Source: Burkholderia sp. lig30
GTDB taxonomy: Bacteria > Pseudomonadota > Gammaproteobacteria > Burkholderiales > Burkholderiaceae
Reading direction: 5' to 3'
Assembly: GCF_000687455.2 (NCBI RefSeq)
Contig: NZ_JGVW01000074.1
Coordinates: 20,818-84,817, forward strand
DNA length: 64,000 nt
Each line of letters begins with the position of its first letter. Position 1 is the first letter of the stretch. Both the position numbers and the translations under genes were made by a program. Shown piece after piece: positions 17,697 through 28,820 of this stretch. The notes beneath the pieces are model-generated. The model saw only the letters and a program-made list of their open reading frames with translations, searched no databases and was not told where the DNA came from.

Positions 17697-19346
17697 ATGC
17701 GCGATAACCACCCCGTAACCCAGAATGAGTATTCCCTGTCGGCAAAACAGACGCTTGTTTCGGTCACCGACGTAAAAGGCCGCATCACCTACTGCAACCG
17801 CGCGTTCATCGAAGTGAGCGGTTTCAGCAAGGAAGAGCTGCTCGGCCAGCCGCACAACATCGTTCGTCATCCCGACATGCCGGAGGAGGCGTTCCGCGAC
17901 ATGTGGGATACGCTGCAGAAGGGCTTGCCGTGGAGCGGCGTGGTCAAGAATCGCCGCAAGAACGGCGACCACTACTGGGTGATGGCCAACGCCACGCCGA
18001 TGGTGGACGGCAATCGCGTCACCGGCTATCTGTCGGTGCGCTGCGTGCCGTCGCGCGAAGCAGTACAGGCGGCCGACCGCCTGTATGCGGTGATGCGCAA
18101 GGAGGCCAGCGACGGCAAGAAGGAGCACGTGTTGCGCGAGGGTGAATTGGTGCGCGGCAACTGGCTCGGCACCGTTCACCGGATGCTGCGTCCGAGCACC
18201 GAGGTCAAGCTGTTCGGGGCGCAGCTGGCGGCGGCAGGCGTGATCATCGCGCCCGCCGCGCTGGGTCTGCCGCTGCCGGTCACGCTGGCGACCGCCGCGG
18301 TCGCGATCGGGCTGAATTTCTGGCTGACGCGCTGGCTCGCCATCGCGCCGATGAACCTGCTCGTGGACGATGCGAACCGGCTGGCCGCGGGCGACCTGTC
18401 GAAGGGCGTGAGCACCGGCTCGACCGGCACGGTCGGCCGTCTGCAGAAAGCCCTGATGCAGATGTCGGTGAACCTGCGCACGGTGGTTCACGACGTGCGC
18501 GGCGAACTCGATCAGCTGCGTCTCGCGATCAGCGAAATCGCCGCCGGCAACAACGACCTGTCCGCGCGCACGGAATCGCAGGCGTCGAGCCTGGAGGAAA
18601 CGGCCTCGTCGATGGAGCAGATCAACGGCACCGTGAAGCAGTGCGCGGACGCGGCGGAGCGCGGCGCATCGCTCGCGCACGACACGTCCGAAGTGACGCT
18701 GCAGGGCAACGAGGCGGTGCAGGCGGTCGCGGAAACGATGGAAGGCATCACCGAGTCGACGCGGCATATCAACGACATCGCGCAGCTCATCGAGGGCATC
18801 GCGTTCCAGACCAACATCCTCGCGCTCAACGCGGCGGTGGAAGCCGCGCGCGCGGGCAGTGCCGGCCGGGGCTTCGCGGTCGTCGCGTCGGAAGTGCGCG
18901 CGCTCGCGCAGCGGACGTCGGTCGCGACGAAGGAGATCAAGGAAGTGCTGACCGATTCGGCGCAGCGCGTGTCGCTGGGCCGCGACCGCACGATCGACGC
19001 GCGCGACCGGATGAAAGAGGTGCTGGCGGCCGTCACGTCGGTCAGCACCGTGCTCGACGAGATCAGTGTCGGTGCGGCCGAGCAGCGAACCGGCGTCACG
19101 CAGATCAGCGTCGCGGTGAACCATATCGATTCGGTCACTCAGCAGAACGCGGCGATGGTGGAGCAGCTGGCGGCGGCGGCCGAGTCGTTGAAGGAGCAGG
19201 CGGAAGAAGTCACCAACTCGATGCACCTGTTCCGTCTCGCGAGCGGCGAGGCGTCGCTCGGCGAACTCGATGCGGTCGAGCTGCGCCGCCAGGGGAAGCT
19301 CGCCGGCGCGCCGGCCGACGCGGCGTTGGAAACGTCGCCGGCCTGA
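17697..19346 (+). CDS. aer: Aer-like aerotaxis receptor (PAS-TM-HAMP-MCP)
   Basis: 549-residue methyl-accepting chemotaxis protein. The N-terminal PAS domain (about 20-120) has [15 protein letters not shown] and the tryptophan-containing [11 protein letters not shown], all features of FAD-binding Aer proteins. A hydrophobic hairpin at about residues 175-220 anchors it, then a HAMP-like linker, then the signalling domain with hairpin tip [19 protein letters not shown]. No C-terminal receptor-docking pentapeptide is present (it ends T-S-P-A). It senses redox or oxygen through bound FAD and signals to CheA. Placement directly after an oxygen-binding c-di-GMP protein suggests linked oxygen responses. 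Confidence 0.9.
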   Translation: MRDNHPVTQNEYSLSAKQTLVSVTDVKGRITYCNRAFIEVSGFSKEELLGQPHNIVRHPDMPEEAFRDMWDTLQKGLPWSGVVKNRRKNGDHYWVMANATPMVDGNRVTGYLSVRCVPSREAVQAADRLYAVMRKEASDGKKEHVLREGELVRGNWLGTVHRMLRPSTEVKLFGAQLAAAGVIIAPAALGLPLPVTLATAAVAIGLNFWLTRWLAIAPMNLLVDDANRLAAGDLSKGVSTGSTGTVGRLQKALMQMSVNLRTVVHDVRGELDQLRLAISEIAAGNNDLSARTESQASSLEETASSMEQINGTVKQCADAAERGASLAHDTSEVTLQGNEAVQAVAETMEGITESTRHINDIAQLIEGIAFQTNILALNAAVEAARAGSAGRGFAVVASEVRALAQRTSVATKEIKEVLTDSAQRVSLGRDRTIDARDRMKEVLAAVTSVSTVLDEISVGAAEQRTGVTQISVAVNHIDSVTQQNAAMVEQLAAAAESLKEQAEEVTNSMHLFRLASGEASLGELDAVELRRQGKLAGAPADAALETSPA

Positions 19347-19379
19347 CGCGACGCAGGGGCGGCGCGTGGGTTCCGTCTG

Positions 19380-19431
19380 CCGGGCCGTGCCGCGCATGCG
19401 CGAGATGCGCGAGATGCGCGGCACGGCCCGG
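19380..19431 (+). terminator. large inverted repeat after aer
   Basis: Perfect 18-bp arms (19380-19397 and 19414-19431) enclosing a 16-nt loop that itself contains the repeat gcgcgagat. It begins 33 nt after the aer stop. No U-tract follows immediately, so it may be a terminator of the GC-only type or a structured repeat. Confidence 0.55.
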
Positions 19432-20106
19432 GCGATAACCGGAACGAACGCGCGCATTCATTTCACTTTTCTAACGTTTTTATTTCGAATGCGAACGAAT
19501 TGACGGCTGATTGAAAGATCGGCTCGTCCGTGCGCATGCACCGGGACGGTGTTCGCGTGATCCGCCACGCGCACCCGGTTGTCGCATCATGCTGCGACGC
19601 GGCATAAACGATTCGCGTCGCGCGTCGCCGTGCTCGCCAGGAAGCCTGTCACACAACAAAAGACTGCAAAATCGGTCTTCGCGGCGCAACCGGATTGCAA
19701 CGTTCGCCACGCTGCGCTGCGAAAGCGGTTGCGCCGGGGTGGCGACGGAGACCGTCAATCGTCCTACGGGTTTTCCCTTGGTTTGTCTGCATTTACGCCA
19801 GACGAAAGAAAAACGCTTTTATAATTTCGGCTGCCTTGCCAACGGCTGTCGGAACATCCCTCCGGCGAGCGGTTCGGCAAGCGGGGCAGGCGAAACGCTT
19901 GCGCAATGCAAGACGCATCACGTTGTCTTTCCGAACCAAGGTTCCCTCCGGGAACTGCACGAGCCGGGCCCCGCATACGCATTTCATCCGCCGCAGGTCC
20001 GTCTTTCGCGTCTCGGGCGTGTCTCATGTCTCGTCCCGGGTGCTGTTCGATTGCGCAAGTCATGCCGCCTTCGCCCGTATGACTAAACAACATCGAGGAG
20101 CTCCTG
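19432..20106. promoter_or_regulatory. intergenic region upstream of livK
   Basis: About 675 nt with no convincing gene. TATAAT occurs at 19820-19825 within an AT-rich stretch (19785-19830) and is a candidate -10 element, although no good -35 was found at the right spacing. The livK ribosome site GAGGAGCTCCTG immediately precedes its ATG. A long leader is possible. Confidence 0.35.
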
Positions 20107-21222
20107 ATGACGCTTTCCCGTCTTTCGTCCATTTCTCTCGCCGCCGTCCTGTTCGCCGCTGGCGCCGCACACGCGGAAACCGTGAAGATCGCCATTGCCG
20201 GCCCGATGAGCGGCTCCGTCGCCCAGTACGGCGACATGGTGAAGGCCGGCGCGCTGACCGCGATCGAGCAGATCAACGCGGCAGGCGGCGCGGGTGGCAA
20301 CAAGTTCGAGGTGGTGATGATGGACGACGCGTGCGAGCCGAAGCAGGCCGTCGCGGTCGCCAACAAGATCGTCAGCCAGAAGATCAAGTACGTGATCGGC
20401 CACGTGTGCTCGGGCTCGACGATCCCGGCATCCGACATCTACGAGAACGAAGGCATCGTGATGGTCACGCCGTCGGCCACCGCGCCGCAGCTGACCGAGA
20501 ACAAGAAGCGCAAGTTCGTCTTCCGCACGATCGGCCGTGACGACCAGCAAGGCCCGGCCGCCGCGAAGTACATCATCGCGCACGTGAAGCCGAAGAAGGT
20601 CGCGGTGCTGCACGACAAGCAGTCGTATGGCCAGGGCATCGCGTCGTCGGTGAAGAAGGATCTCGAAGCGGCGAAGATTCCGGTCGTGCTGTTCGAAGGC
20701 ATCAACGCCGGCGATTCCGACTACTCCGCGATCATCACGAAGCTGAAGTCGCAAGGCGTCGATTTCGTCTACTTCGGCGGCTATCACCCGGAAATGGGCC
20801 TGCTGCTGCGCCAGGCGCGCGAGCAGGGCGTGAAGGCGGTGTTCATGGGGCCTGAGGGCGTCGGCAACAAGGACGTGACGGCGATCGCCGGCCCGTCGTC
20901 GGAAGGCATGCTCGTCACGCTGCCGGCCGACTTCTCGGCCGATCCCGCCAACGCCGGTCTCGTGAAGGCCTTCGCCGACAAGAAGCGCGACGCGAACGGT
21001 CCGTTCCAGATGCCCGCCTACGCCGCCGTGAAGATCGTCGCCGACGCCATTGCCGGCGCGAAGTCGACGGACCCGACGAAGGTCGCCGCGTACATGCACC
21101 AGCACACGTTCGACACGCCGATCGGCAAGGTCGCGTACGACGCCCAGGGCGACCTGAAGGCGTTCAAGTTCGTCGTCTACACGTGGCACAAGGACGCCAC
21201 GAAGACCGTCGCCGCCAACTGA
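20107..21222 (+). CDS. livK: branched-chain amino acid ABC transporter, substrate-binding protein
   Basis: 371-residue periplasmic binding protein. A signal peptide ends after A-H-A (about residue 23), then V-K-I-A-I-A-G-P-M-S-G-S, the classic first strand of LivK/BraC proteins, with V-I-G-H-V-C-S-G-S-T-I-P-A near residue 100 (ligand-contacting serine/threonine loop). It binds leucine, isoleucine, valine or related amino acids. It heads livKHMGF; the 167-nt gap to livH contains short GC-rich inverted repeats that may tune expression of the excess binding protein. Confidence 0.92.
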   Translation: MTLSRLSSISLAAVLFAAGAAHAETVKIAIAGPMSGSVAQYGDMVKAGALTAIEQINAAGGAGGNKFEVVMMDDACEPKQAVAVANKIVSQKIKYVIGHVCSGSTIPASDIYENEGIVMVTPSATAPQLTENKKRKFVFRTIGRDDQQGPAAAKYIIAHVKPKKVAVLHDKQSYGQGIASSVKKDLEAAKIPVVLFEGINAGDSDYSAIITKLKSQGVDFVYFGGYHPEMGLLLRQAREQGVKAVFMGPEGVGNKDVTAIAGPSSEGMLVTLPADFSADPANAGLVKAFADKKRDANGPFQMPAYAAVKIVADAIAGAKSTDPTKVAAYMHQHTFDTPIGKVAYDAQGDLKAFKFVVYTWHKDATKTVAAN

Positions 21223-21389
21223 CCGGAGTACCCGCCCGTGCCTGCCGCCTCCGCCCGAGACCCGGGCGGCGCGGCGGCGCTCGGCCGCGCACGCGGCCGG
21301 GGCGGTTCGAGACACACCGTGCGTTGCGCGCGGCCGCGCCGTGATCCGGCGGCGGCGCGCGGCGCGGCGCAACCGGGAGCTTCCCGCAC

Positions 21390-22316
<927 letters not shown>

Positions 22317-22327
22317 GGGAGGCGCAG

Positions 22328-23598
22328 ATGAGTCAAGTCATCACATCCGTTCGTCATCCGGCCGCGGGCGCGTCCTTCGGCCAGTCGCTGAAAAACGCCG
22401 TGACCGCCGCGCTGCTGACGGCGATCCTCACGATTCCCGTGCTCGGCCTGCAGCTCAAGCTCGACGGCTACCAGGTCGTGCTCGAGCCGCACTGGCGGCC
22501 GGTCTGGGTCGCGGTCGCGGCCGTGTTCCTGTTCCAGCTGTTCAAGCCGTGGCTCACGCGCGCGAAAGCCGCCGTGAAACTGCCTGCGATGCCAGAACTC
22601 GGCGCATCGCGGCAGCGCGCGATCGTCTGGGCGATGCTCGCGGCCGGCCTCGTGTGGCCGTTCTTCGGTTCGCGCGGCGCGGTCGATATCGCGACGCTCG
22701 CGCTGATCTACGTGATCCTCGGCCTCGGCCTGAACATCGTCGTCGGTTTCGCGGGCCTGCTCGACCTCGGCTATGTCGGCTTCTACGCGGTCGGCGGCTA
22801 CACGTACGCGATGCTCAACCAGTATTTCGGGCTGACGTTCTGGGAATGCCTGCCGCTCGCCGCGCTCGCGTCGGCGACGTTCGGCTTCCTGCTCGGCTTT
22901 CCGGTGCTGCGGCTGCGCGGCGACTATCTCGCGATCGTCACGCTCGGCTTCGGCGAAATCATCCGCCTGCTCGCGAACAACCTGACGAGCCTCACCGGCG
23001 GCCCGGACGGCATTTCCGGCATTCCGAAGCCGACCGTGTTCGGCTTCGAGATGGCGCGCAGCGCGAGCGTCGAGGGCGCGAAGACCTTCCACGAGCTGAT
23101 CGGCCTCGAATACAGCGGCGAGCACATGGTGATCTTCCTGTACCTGATCGCACTGCTGCTGGTCGGCTTCACGCTGTTCGTGACGAGCCGCCTGATCCGC
23201 ATGCCGATGGGCCGCGCGTGGGAAGCGCTGCGCGACGACGAGATCGCATGCCGTTCGCTGGGGCTGAACCCGACCCGCATCAAGCTGTCGGCGTTCACGC
23301 TCGGCGCATCGTTCGCGGGCATCGGCGGCGCGTTCTTCGCGGCGCGCCAGGGCCTCGTCAATCCGGAGTCGTTCACCTTCATCGAGTCGGCGCTGATCCT
23401 CGCGATCGTCGTGCTCGGCGGGATGGGCTCGCAGCTCGGCGTGATCCTCGCCGCGATCCTGCTGACCGCGCTGCCCGAAGTCGCGCGCGGTTTCGCCGAG
23501 TACCGGATGCTGATCTTCGGTCTGGTGATGGTGTTGATGATGATGTGGCGTCCGCAGGGCCTGCTGCCCGCGAGCCGTCCCCACGTGGAGTTGCCGCA

Positions 23599-23602
<4 letters not shown>
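22328..23602 (+). CDS. livM: branched-chain amino acid ABC transporter permease LivM
   Basis: 424-residue permease. After an N-terminal extension with two hydrophobic segments (about 20-75), the core contains [22 protein letters not shown] and the cytoplasmic loop [12 protein letters not shown] typical of LivM. ATG at 22328 follows GGGAGGCG. The stop overlaps the livG start (ATGA), so translation is likely coupled. Confidence 0.93.
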
Positions 23603-25073
<1,471 letters not shown>

Positions 25074-25168
25074 CGGTGTGCGCCGCCTGCCCGGCGACGG
25101 GCGGGCGGCGTGATCTCGCGGCGGAGGCTTTCCGCTGCCGAGGCCGACGCGGTCTGCCGGAACGGCCG

Positions 25169-25195
25169 GCACACGCAGCACACGCAGCACACGCG
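25169..25195. repeat. three tandem copies of a 9-mer
   Basis: gcacacgca is repeated twice perfectly and a third time with one change (gcacacgcg) in the gap between convergent livF and the ferredoxin gene. Confidence 0.8.
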
Positions 25196-25238
25196 TCGGC
25201 GGGCATTGTGCACCGCACCGCTTGCGGCGGCTCGCCGG

Positions 25239-25538
25239 TCAGCACATCTGCGCGTCCGGCACGTCGAGAACGAGATCCGACGTGGCCACCGCCACGCACG
25301 GCAGCGTATAGCCGTCCGCCTTCTCCTCGCGGCTCAGTCCCGGCCATTCGATCGTGTAGCGCACCGTTCCGCTGACGATCCGGCACAAACACGTCCGGCA
25401 CGTTCCGTTCCGGCACGATCTCGGCAGCGACACTCCCGCGAACCCTGCCGCTTCCAGCACTGTCAGCGATTCGGGCGCGTCGAAGCACGCGCCGAGCGGT
25501 TCCACGCGCACGAGATGGGAAGGGTCGGGTTCGGTCAT
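25239..25538 (-). CDS. plant-type [2Fe-2S] ferredoxin
   Basis: 99-residue electron carrier with the ferredoxin fold and a full set of cluster ligands: C-R-N-G-T-C-R-T-C (C-x4-C-x2-C, near residues 42-50) and a fourth cysteine in L-P-C about 30 residues later. ATG 25538 begins M-T-E-P-D-P-S-H. It stands alone, convergent to livF, with no oxygenase or reductase next to it, so its partner is unknown. Confidence 0.85.
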   Translation of the reverse strand: MTEPDPSHLVRVEPLGACFDAPESLTVLEAAGFAGVSLPRSCRNGTCRTCLCRIVSGTVRYTIEWPGLSREEKADGYTLPCVAVATSDLVLDVPDAQMC

Positions 25539-25620
25539 GGGCGGCACGCGTCGGACATCCGGTCGGCAAACCGCCAAGGATACCCGACGCCGCGCGGCCG
25601 CGCCGCGCCGACGGGCAGCC

Positions 25621-25712
25621 GGCAATGCACGTTCCCCCGTCTTTGAAAATTCCTTCGCGGGGCCGGCAACGCTCGTTCCCCTGTCTTTGAAAAATTCTTT
25701 CGTGGGGCCGGC
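25621..25712. repeat. two tandem copies of a 44/45-bp unit
   Basis: Copy 1 is 25621-25664 and copy 2 is 25665-25709, followed by the first bases of a third. Both contain CGTTCCCC-GTCTTTGAAAA then TTC-TTCG-GGGGCC, differing by a few transitions and one inserted A. The AT-rich core TCTTTGAAAA stands out in this GC-rich region. It lies between the ferredoxin start and the 3' end of the sigma-54 activator gene. Confidence 0.85.
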
Positions 25713-25746
25713 CGTCAGAAGTGTCCGTTATCAGCGTGACCAGACC

Positions 25747-27675
25747 CTAGCCGCGCCGCAGATGCCGGTACACCGTATTGCGGGCCAGCCCCAGCTCGCG
25801 GGCGGTCGCGGACACGTTGCCGTCGTGCCGCGCGAGCGCCGCGTCGATCAGCGCGGCCTGGTGGTCCTGCAGCGTGGTCGAGGCCGGTGCGGCCGGGGCG
25901 TTCGCTGGCCGGTCCAGCGCGGCGGCCGCGGGCCGGTCCGTCGCGGCGGCGGGCATCGTGTCGCAATCGAGCCAGAAATCGTCGGGCAGGTGCGCGAGCG
26001 CGAGCTCCGCTTCGTCCTCGGCCAGCATGCCGGCCGTGCGCAGCACGTTCGTCAGCTGGCGCAGGTTGCCCGGCCAGCGGCAGCGCGCGAACGCGGCGAG
26101 CACGTCGGGCGACACCCGCTGCGGCATCGGCTCGCTGCGGCCCAGGCGCGCGAGGACGCGCGCGACGAGCACCGGCAGATCCGTGCGCGCCGCGAGCGGC
26201 GGCAGCGTGACCGCCAGCCCGTTGATCCGGTAGAACAGATCCTCGCGGAACGTGCCCGCGGCGATCATCGCGCGCAGGTCGCGGTGCGTCGCGCACACCA
26301 CCCGCACGTCGACCGGCACCGCGCGGCCGCCGCCGAGCGGCATGACCGCGCGCTCCTGCAACACCCGCATCAGCCGTACCTGTTGCGCGAGCGGCATGTC
26401 GCCGATTTCGTCGAGGAACAGCGTGCCGCCGTCCGCCTGCGTGATCTTGCCGGGGCTGCCGCGCTTGCGCGCGCCGGTGAATGCGCCGTCTTCGTAGCCG
26501 AACAGCTCGGCCTCGATCAGCGAATCGGGCAGCGCCGCGCAATTGACCGCGACGAACGGGCCGTCCGCGCGCGGCGACGCGTGGTGCAGCGCGCGCGCGA
26601 GCCATTCCTTGCCGGTGCCCGTCTGGCCGAGGATCAGCACCGGCAGGTCGCGGCCGCGGACCTTGCCGACCCGCTCGAGCACGGCCGCCATCCGGGTGTC
26701 GCCGGTGTCAAGCGTCGCGAACGTGATCGCGTCGGTATCGAGCGTGCCGGCACGCTGCACGGCCGGCGCGCGCGGCGAGACGCCAATCGTCGCTTTCTGC
26801 GCGGCGGCGAATTCGCAACGTGCCAGCACGCGCACGCCGCTCGGCAGCGTCAACGTGAAAGCGCCGCCCGCCGCGCTGGCCGCGTGTTGCGCGAGCGCGC
26901 CGAAGCGCATGCCGAACAGCGTGTCGCAGCCCTGGTGCTGCAGCGCGTCGAACGGCGCGCCGAGCTGGAACTGCGCGCTGCGGTTCGCGGCGATCAGGCC
27001 ACCGTCCGGGCCGAACGCGACGAGGCCGGCGAACAGCGAATCGACGCATTCCTCGTGCGCGTGAAAGCGCACCCGCAGCGCTTCCTCGCACTGGTTCGCG
27101 AACAGGTGGTTCTCGATCAGCTGCGCGGACATTCGCACCAGCGCGAGCGTATGCGGGCTGAAGCCGCGCGGGTCGCCGCTGACGTCGAGCGCGCCGAGGG
27201 TGCGGCCGAACGGATCGACGATCGGCGCGCACGAGCAGGCGAGGATCCGGTTCGCCTGCAGGAAATGTTCGTCGCCGTGCACGGCGAGCGCCTGTCCCGA
27301 CACGAGCGCGGTGCCGATCGCATTGGTGCCGCGCGTGCCCTCGGCCCACGACACGCCGGCGCACAGCGCGACGCGATTGGCTTTCTCGATGAATTCGGCG
27401 TCGCCGATGCTGTGCAGGATCACGCCGTCCGGGTCGGTCAGCAGCACGAGGCTTTGGGTGTCGGCGATCTGCGCGTGCAGCGTTTCCATCACCGGGCGCG
27501 CATGCGTGTACAGCGACTGGTTGCCGTTGATCAGTTCGTGCAGTGCAACGCGCGACAGCGGCGAGAAGTCGGGCATCTCGCCGGCGCGCAGGCCGAACGC
27601 GGCCGAACGGGCGTGCGCCTGCGCGAGCAGGTCGACGCGGCCCGCGGCGGCGGGTAGCACGGAAGAGTGTGGCAT
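25747..27675 (-). CDS. sigma-54-dependent transcriptional activator (AcoR-like, GAF-AAA+-Fis)
   Basis: 642 residues. The N-terminal half holds a GAF-type sensor region (about 60-210; W-A-E-G-T-R-G-T-N-A-I-G-T-A-L is the diagnostic AcoR-family stretch) and a PAS-like segment. The AAA+ domain has Walker A G-Q-T-G-T-G-K-E near 348, an intact G-A-F-T-G-A loop near 395 for sigma-54 contact, and Walker B G-G-T-L-F-L-D-E-I-G-D-M. The C-terminus is a Fis helix-turn-helix (V-S-A-T-A-R-E-L-G-L-A-R-N-T-V-Y-R-H-L). ATG 27675 follows TGGAGAC. No obvious target operon adjoins it, so the inducing compound is unknown. Confidence 0.92.
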   Translation of the reverse strand: MPHSSVLPAAAGRVDLLAQAHARSAAFGLRAGEMPDFSPLSRVALHELINGNQSLYTHARPVMETLHAQIADTQSLVLLTDPDGVILHSIGDAEFIEKANRVALCAGVSWAEGTRGTNAIGTALVSGQALAVHGDEHFLQANRILACSCAPIVDPFGRTLGALDVSGDPRGFSPHTLALVRMSAQLIENHLFANQCEEALRVRFHAHEECVDSLFAGLVAFGPDGGLIAANRSAQFQLGAPFDALQHQGCDTLFGMRFGALAQHAASAAGGAFTLTLPSGVRVLARCEFAAAQKATIGVSPRAPAVQRAGTLDTDAITFATLDTGDTRMAAVLERVGKVRGRDLPVLILGQTGTGKEWLARALHHASPRADGPFVAVNCAALPDSLIEAELFGYEDGAFTGARKRGSPGKITQADGGTLFLDEIGDMPLAQQVRLMRVLQERAVMPLGGGRAVPVDVRVVCATHRDLRAMIAAGTFREDLFYRINGLAVTLPPLAARTDLPVLVARVLARLGRSEPMPQRVSPDVLAAFARCRWPGNLRQLTNVLRTAGMLAEDEAELALAHLPDDFWLDCDTMPAAATDRPAAAALDRPANAPAAPASTTLQDHQAALIDAALARHDGNVSATARELGLARNTVYRHLRRG

Positions 27676-27916
27676 GACGTGTCTCCAGGGAGCCGGCGGC
27701 AGGGTGCGTTCCCCGCTCGGAATGCGTGGCGGACCAAAGCGCCGGCCACGCCGGCACGCCCCATGATACAAGCGTGGCGCCGGTTGTGCGACCGCAAACG
27801 CAATTCCGCTTGCTTTCAGGCGTGTGCCTGCAATGATGAAAGTGGAGCACGTGCGCGCCGTGTTCCGCATCGCAACATGCATGCGCCGCGACATGCATCC
27901 GTTCGGGAGACGCATC

Positions 27917-28111
27917 ATGGTACGGACGGAACTGAGGGTAGTGCTGGCGGCGATCGCCACGTTTGTCATGCTCGGCGGAATCGCGGTGTCGATCCACGGC
28001 CTGCTGTTCGATCTCGACGACGCGGTGCGCTACGGCGCGGCGGCGATCGCGCTGGGCATCACCACCTGCGCGGTGTCGCTGAACGTGTGGCCGAAAGATC
28101 CCCATCCGTGA
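27917..28111 (+). CDS. small two-helix membrane protein, hypothetical
   Basis: 64 residues, almost entirely two hydrophobic segments (about 6-30 and 40-60) separated by F-D-L-D-D-A-V-R-Y, ending N-V-W-P-K-D-P-H-P. A CGGGAGAC ribosome site precedes the ATG at 27917, favouring it over upstream starts in the same frame. Function is unknown; such proteins are usually annotated as hypothetical inner-membrane proteins. Confidence 0.6.
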   Translation: MVRTELRVVLAAIATFVMLGGIAVSIHGLLFDLDDAVRYGAAAIALGITTCAVSLNVWPKDPHP

Positions 28112-28362
28112 TGCCGCCCGGCGCGAGCGAAACGCGCCGCGCTCGCCCGGCCAGGGCAACGGAAAACGGGGCGTGAGCCGCGTGTCTCCGTAAATTTTGC
28201 CTCCTGCGCGAAACCGTCTAAAGTGAATGCAACCGGCACGCATTGTCCGCCCGGCACTCGGCGCCCGATGCATCTGCCGGCCCGCCCGCGCGCATCGCCC
28301 GGCAGGTCACGGCCGACGCGCGCGGCCCTTTGTCGTTTTACCTGACGGTCAAGGCAGCTCCC

Positions 28363-28650
28363 ATGCAGATCAATTTCCCGAATGAAGCTCCCGAGTATTC
28401 GGGGCGCGAACTGACGCTCGCGTTTCCGGCGTTGGTCGATGGCGAGCGGGTCCAATGCCACATCACCGCGGAGGCCCTCGAAGATCACTTCGGCGCGGCA
28501 TCCCCTCGCTTCGAGGACATGGTCGGCGCGTTCGACATGCACCGGTCGCGCATCGAGGCCGCCACCCGGCGCCTGTTGTCGGAAACCCGCGCGCAGTGCG
28601 TGGTGCTGCGCAGCGGCTACGTGCGCTTCTACGAGGCGAACTGGCGATAG
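28363..28650 (+). CDS. DUF1488 family protein
   Basis: 95 residues starting M-Q-I-N-F-P-N-E-A-P-E-Y. Features of DUF1488 are the F-P-A-L-V-D-G-E-R-V-Q-C-H-I-T-A-E-A-L strand-helix and the closing V-V-L-R-S-G-Y-V-R-F-Y-E-A. It is a small cytosolic protein of unknown function. It is flanked by the small membrane protein and the MHYT sensor on the opposite strand. Confidence 0.8.
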   Translation: MQINFPNEAPEYSGRELTLAFPALVDGERVQCHITAEALEDHFGAASPRFEDMVGAFDMHRSRIEAATRRLLSETRAQCVVLRSGYVRFYEANWR

Positions 28651-28820
28651 CCGGCCAGCCGGGCCACGGTCACGCGGGCGCTGTCATCGCGGATGGCGCC
28701 CGTTTCTTGTCGGCGGGGACGCGCGATGCACGGCGGGCGCGCGCGAAAGCCTGCCGCTGATTCCGCCACCTGCGGCGGGCGCAAGCCCGTGACGCGCGTG
28801 GGCCGTCCGTTACACCGCTG

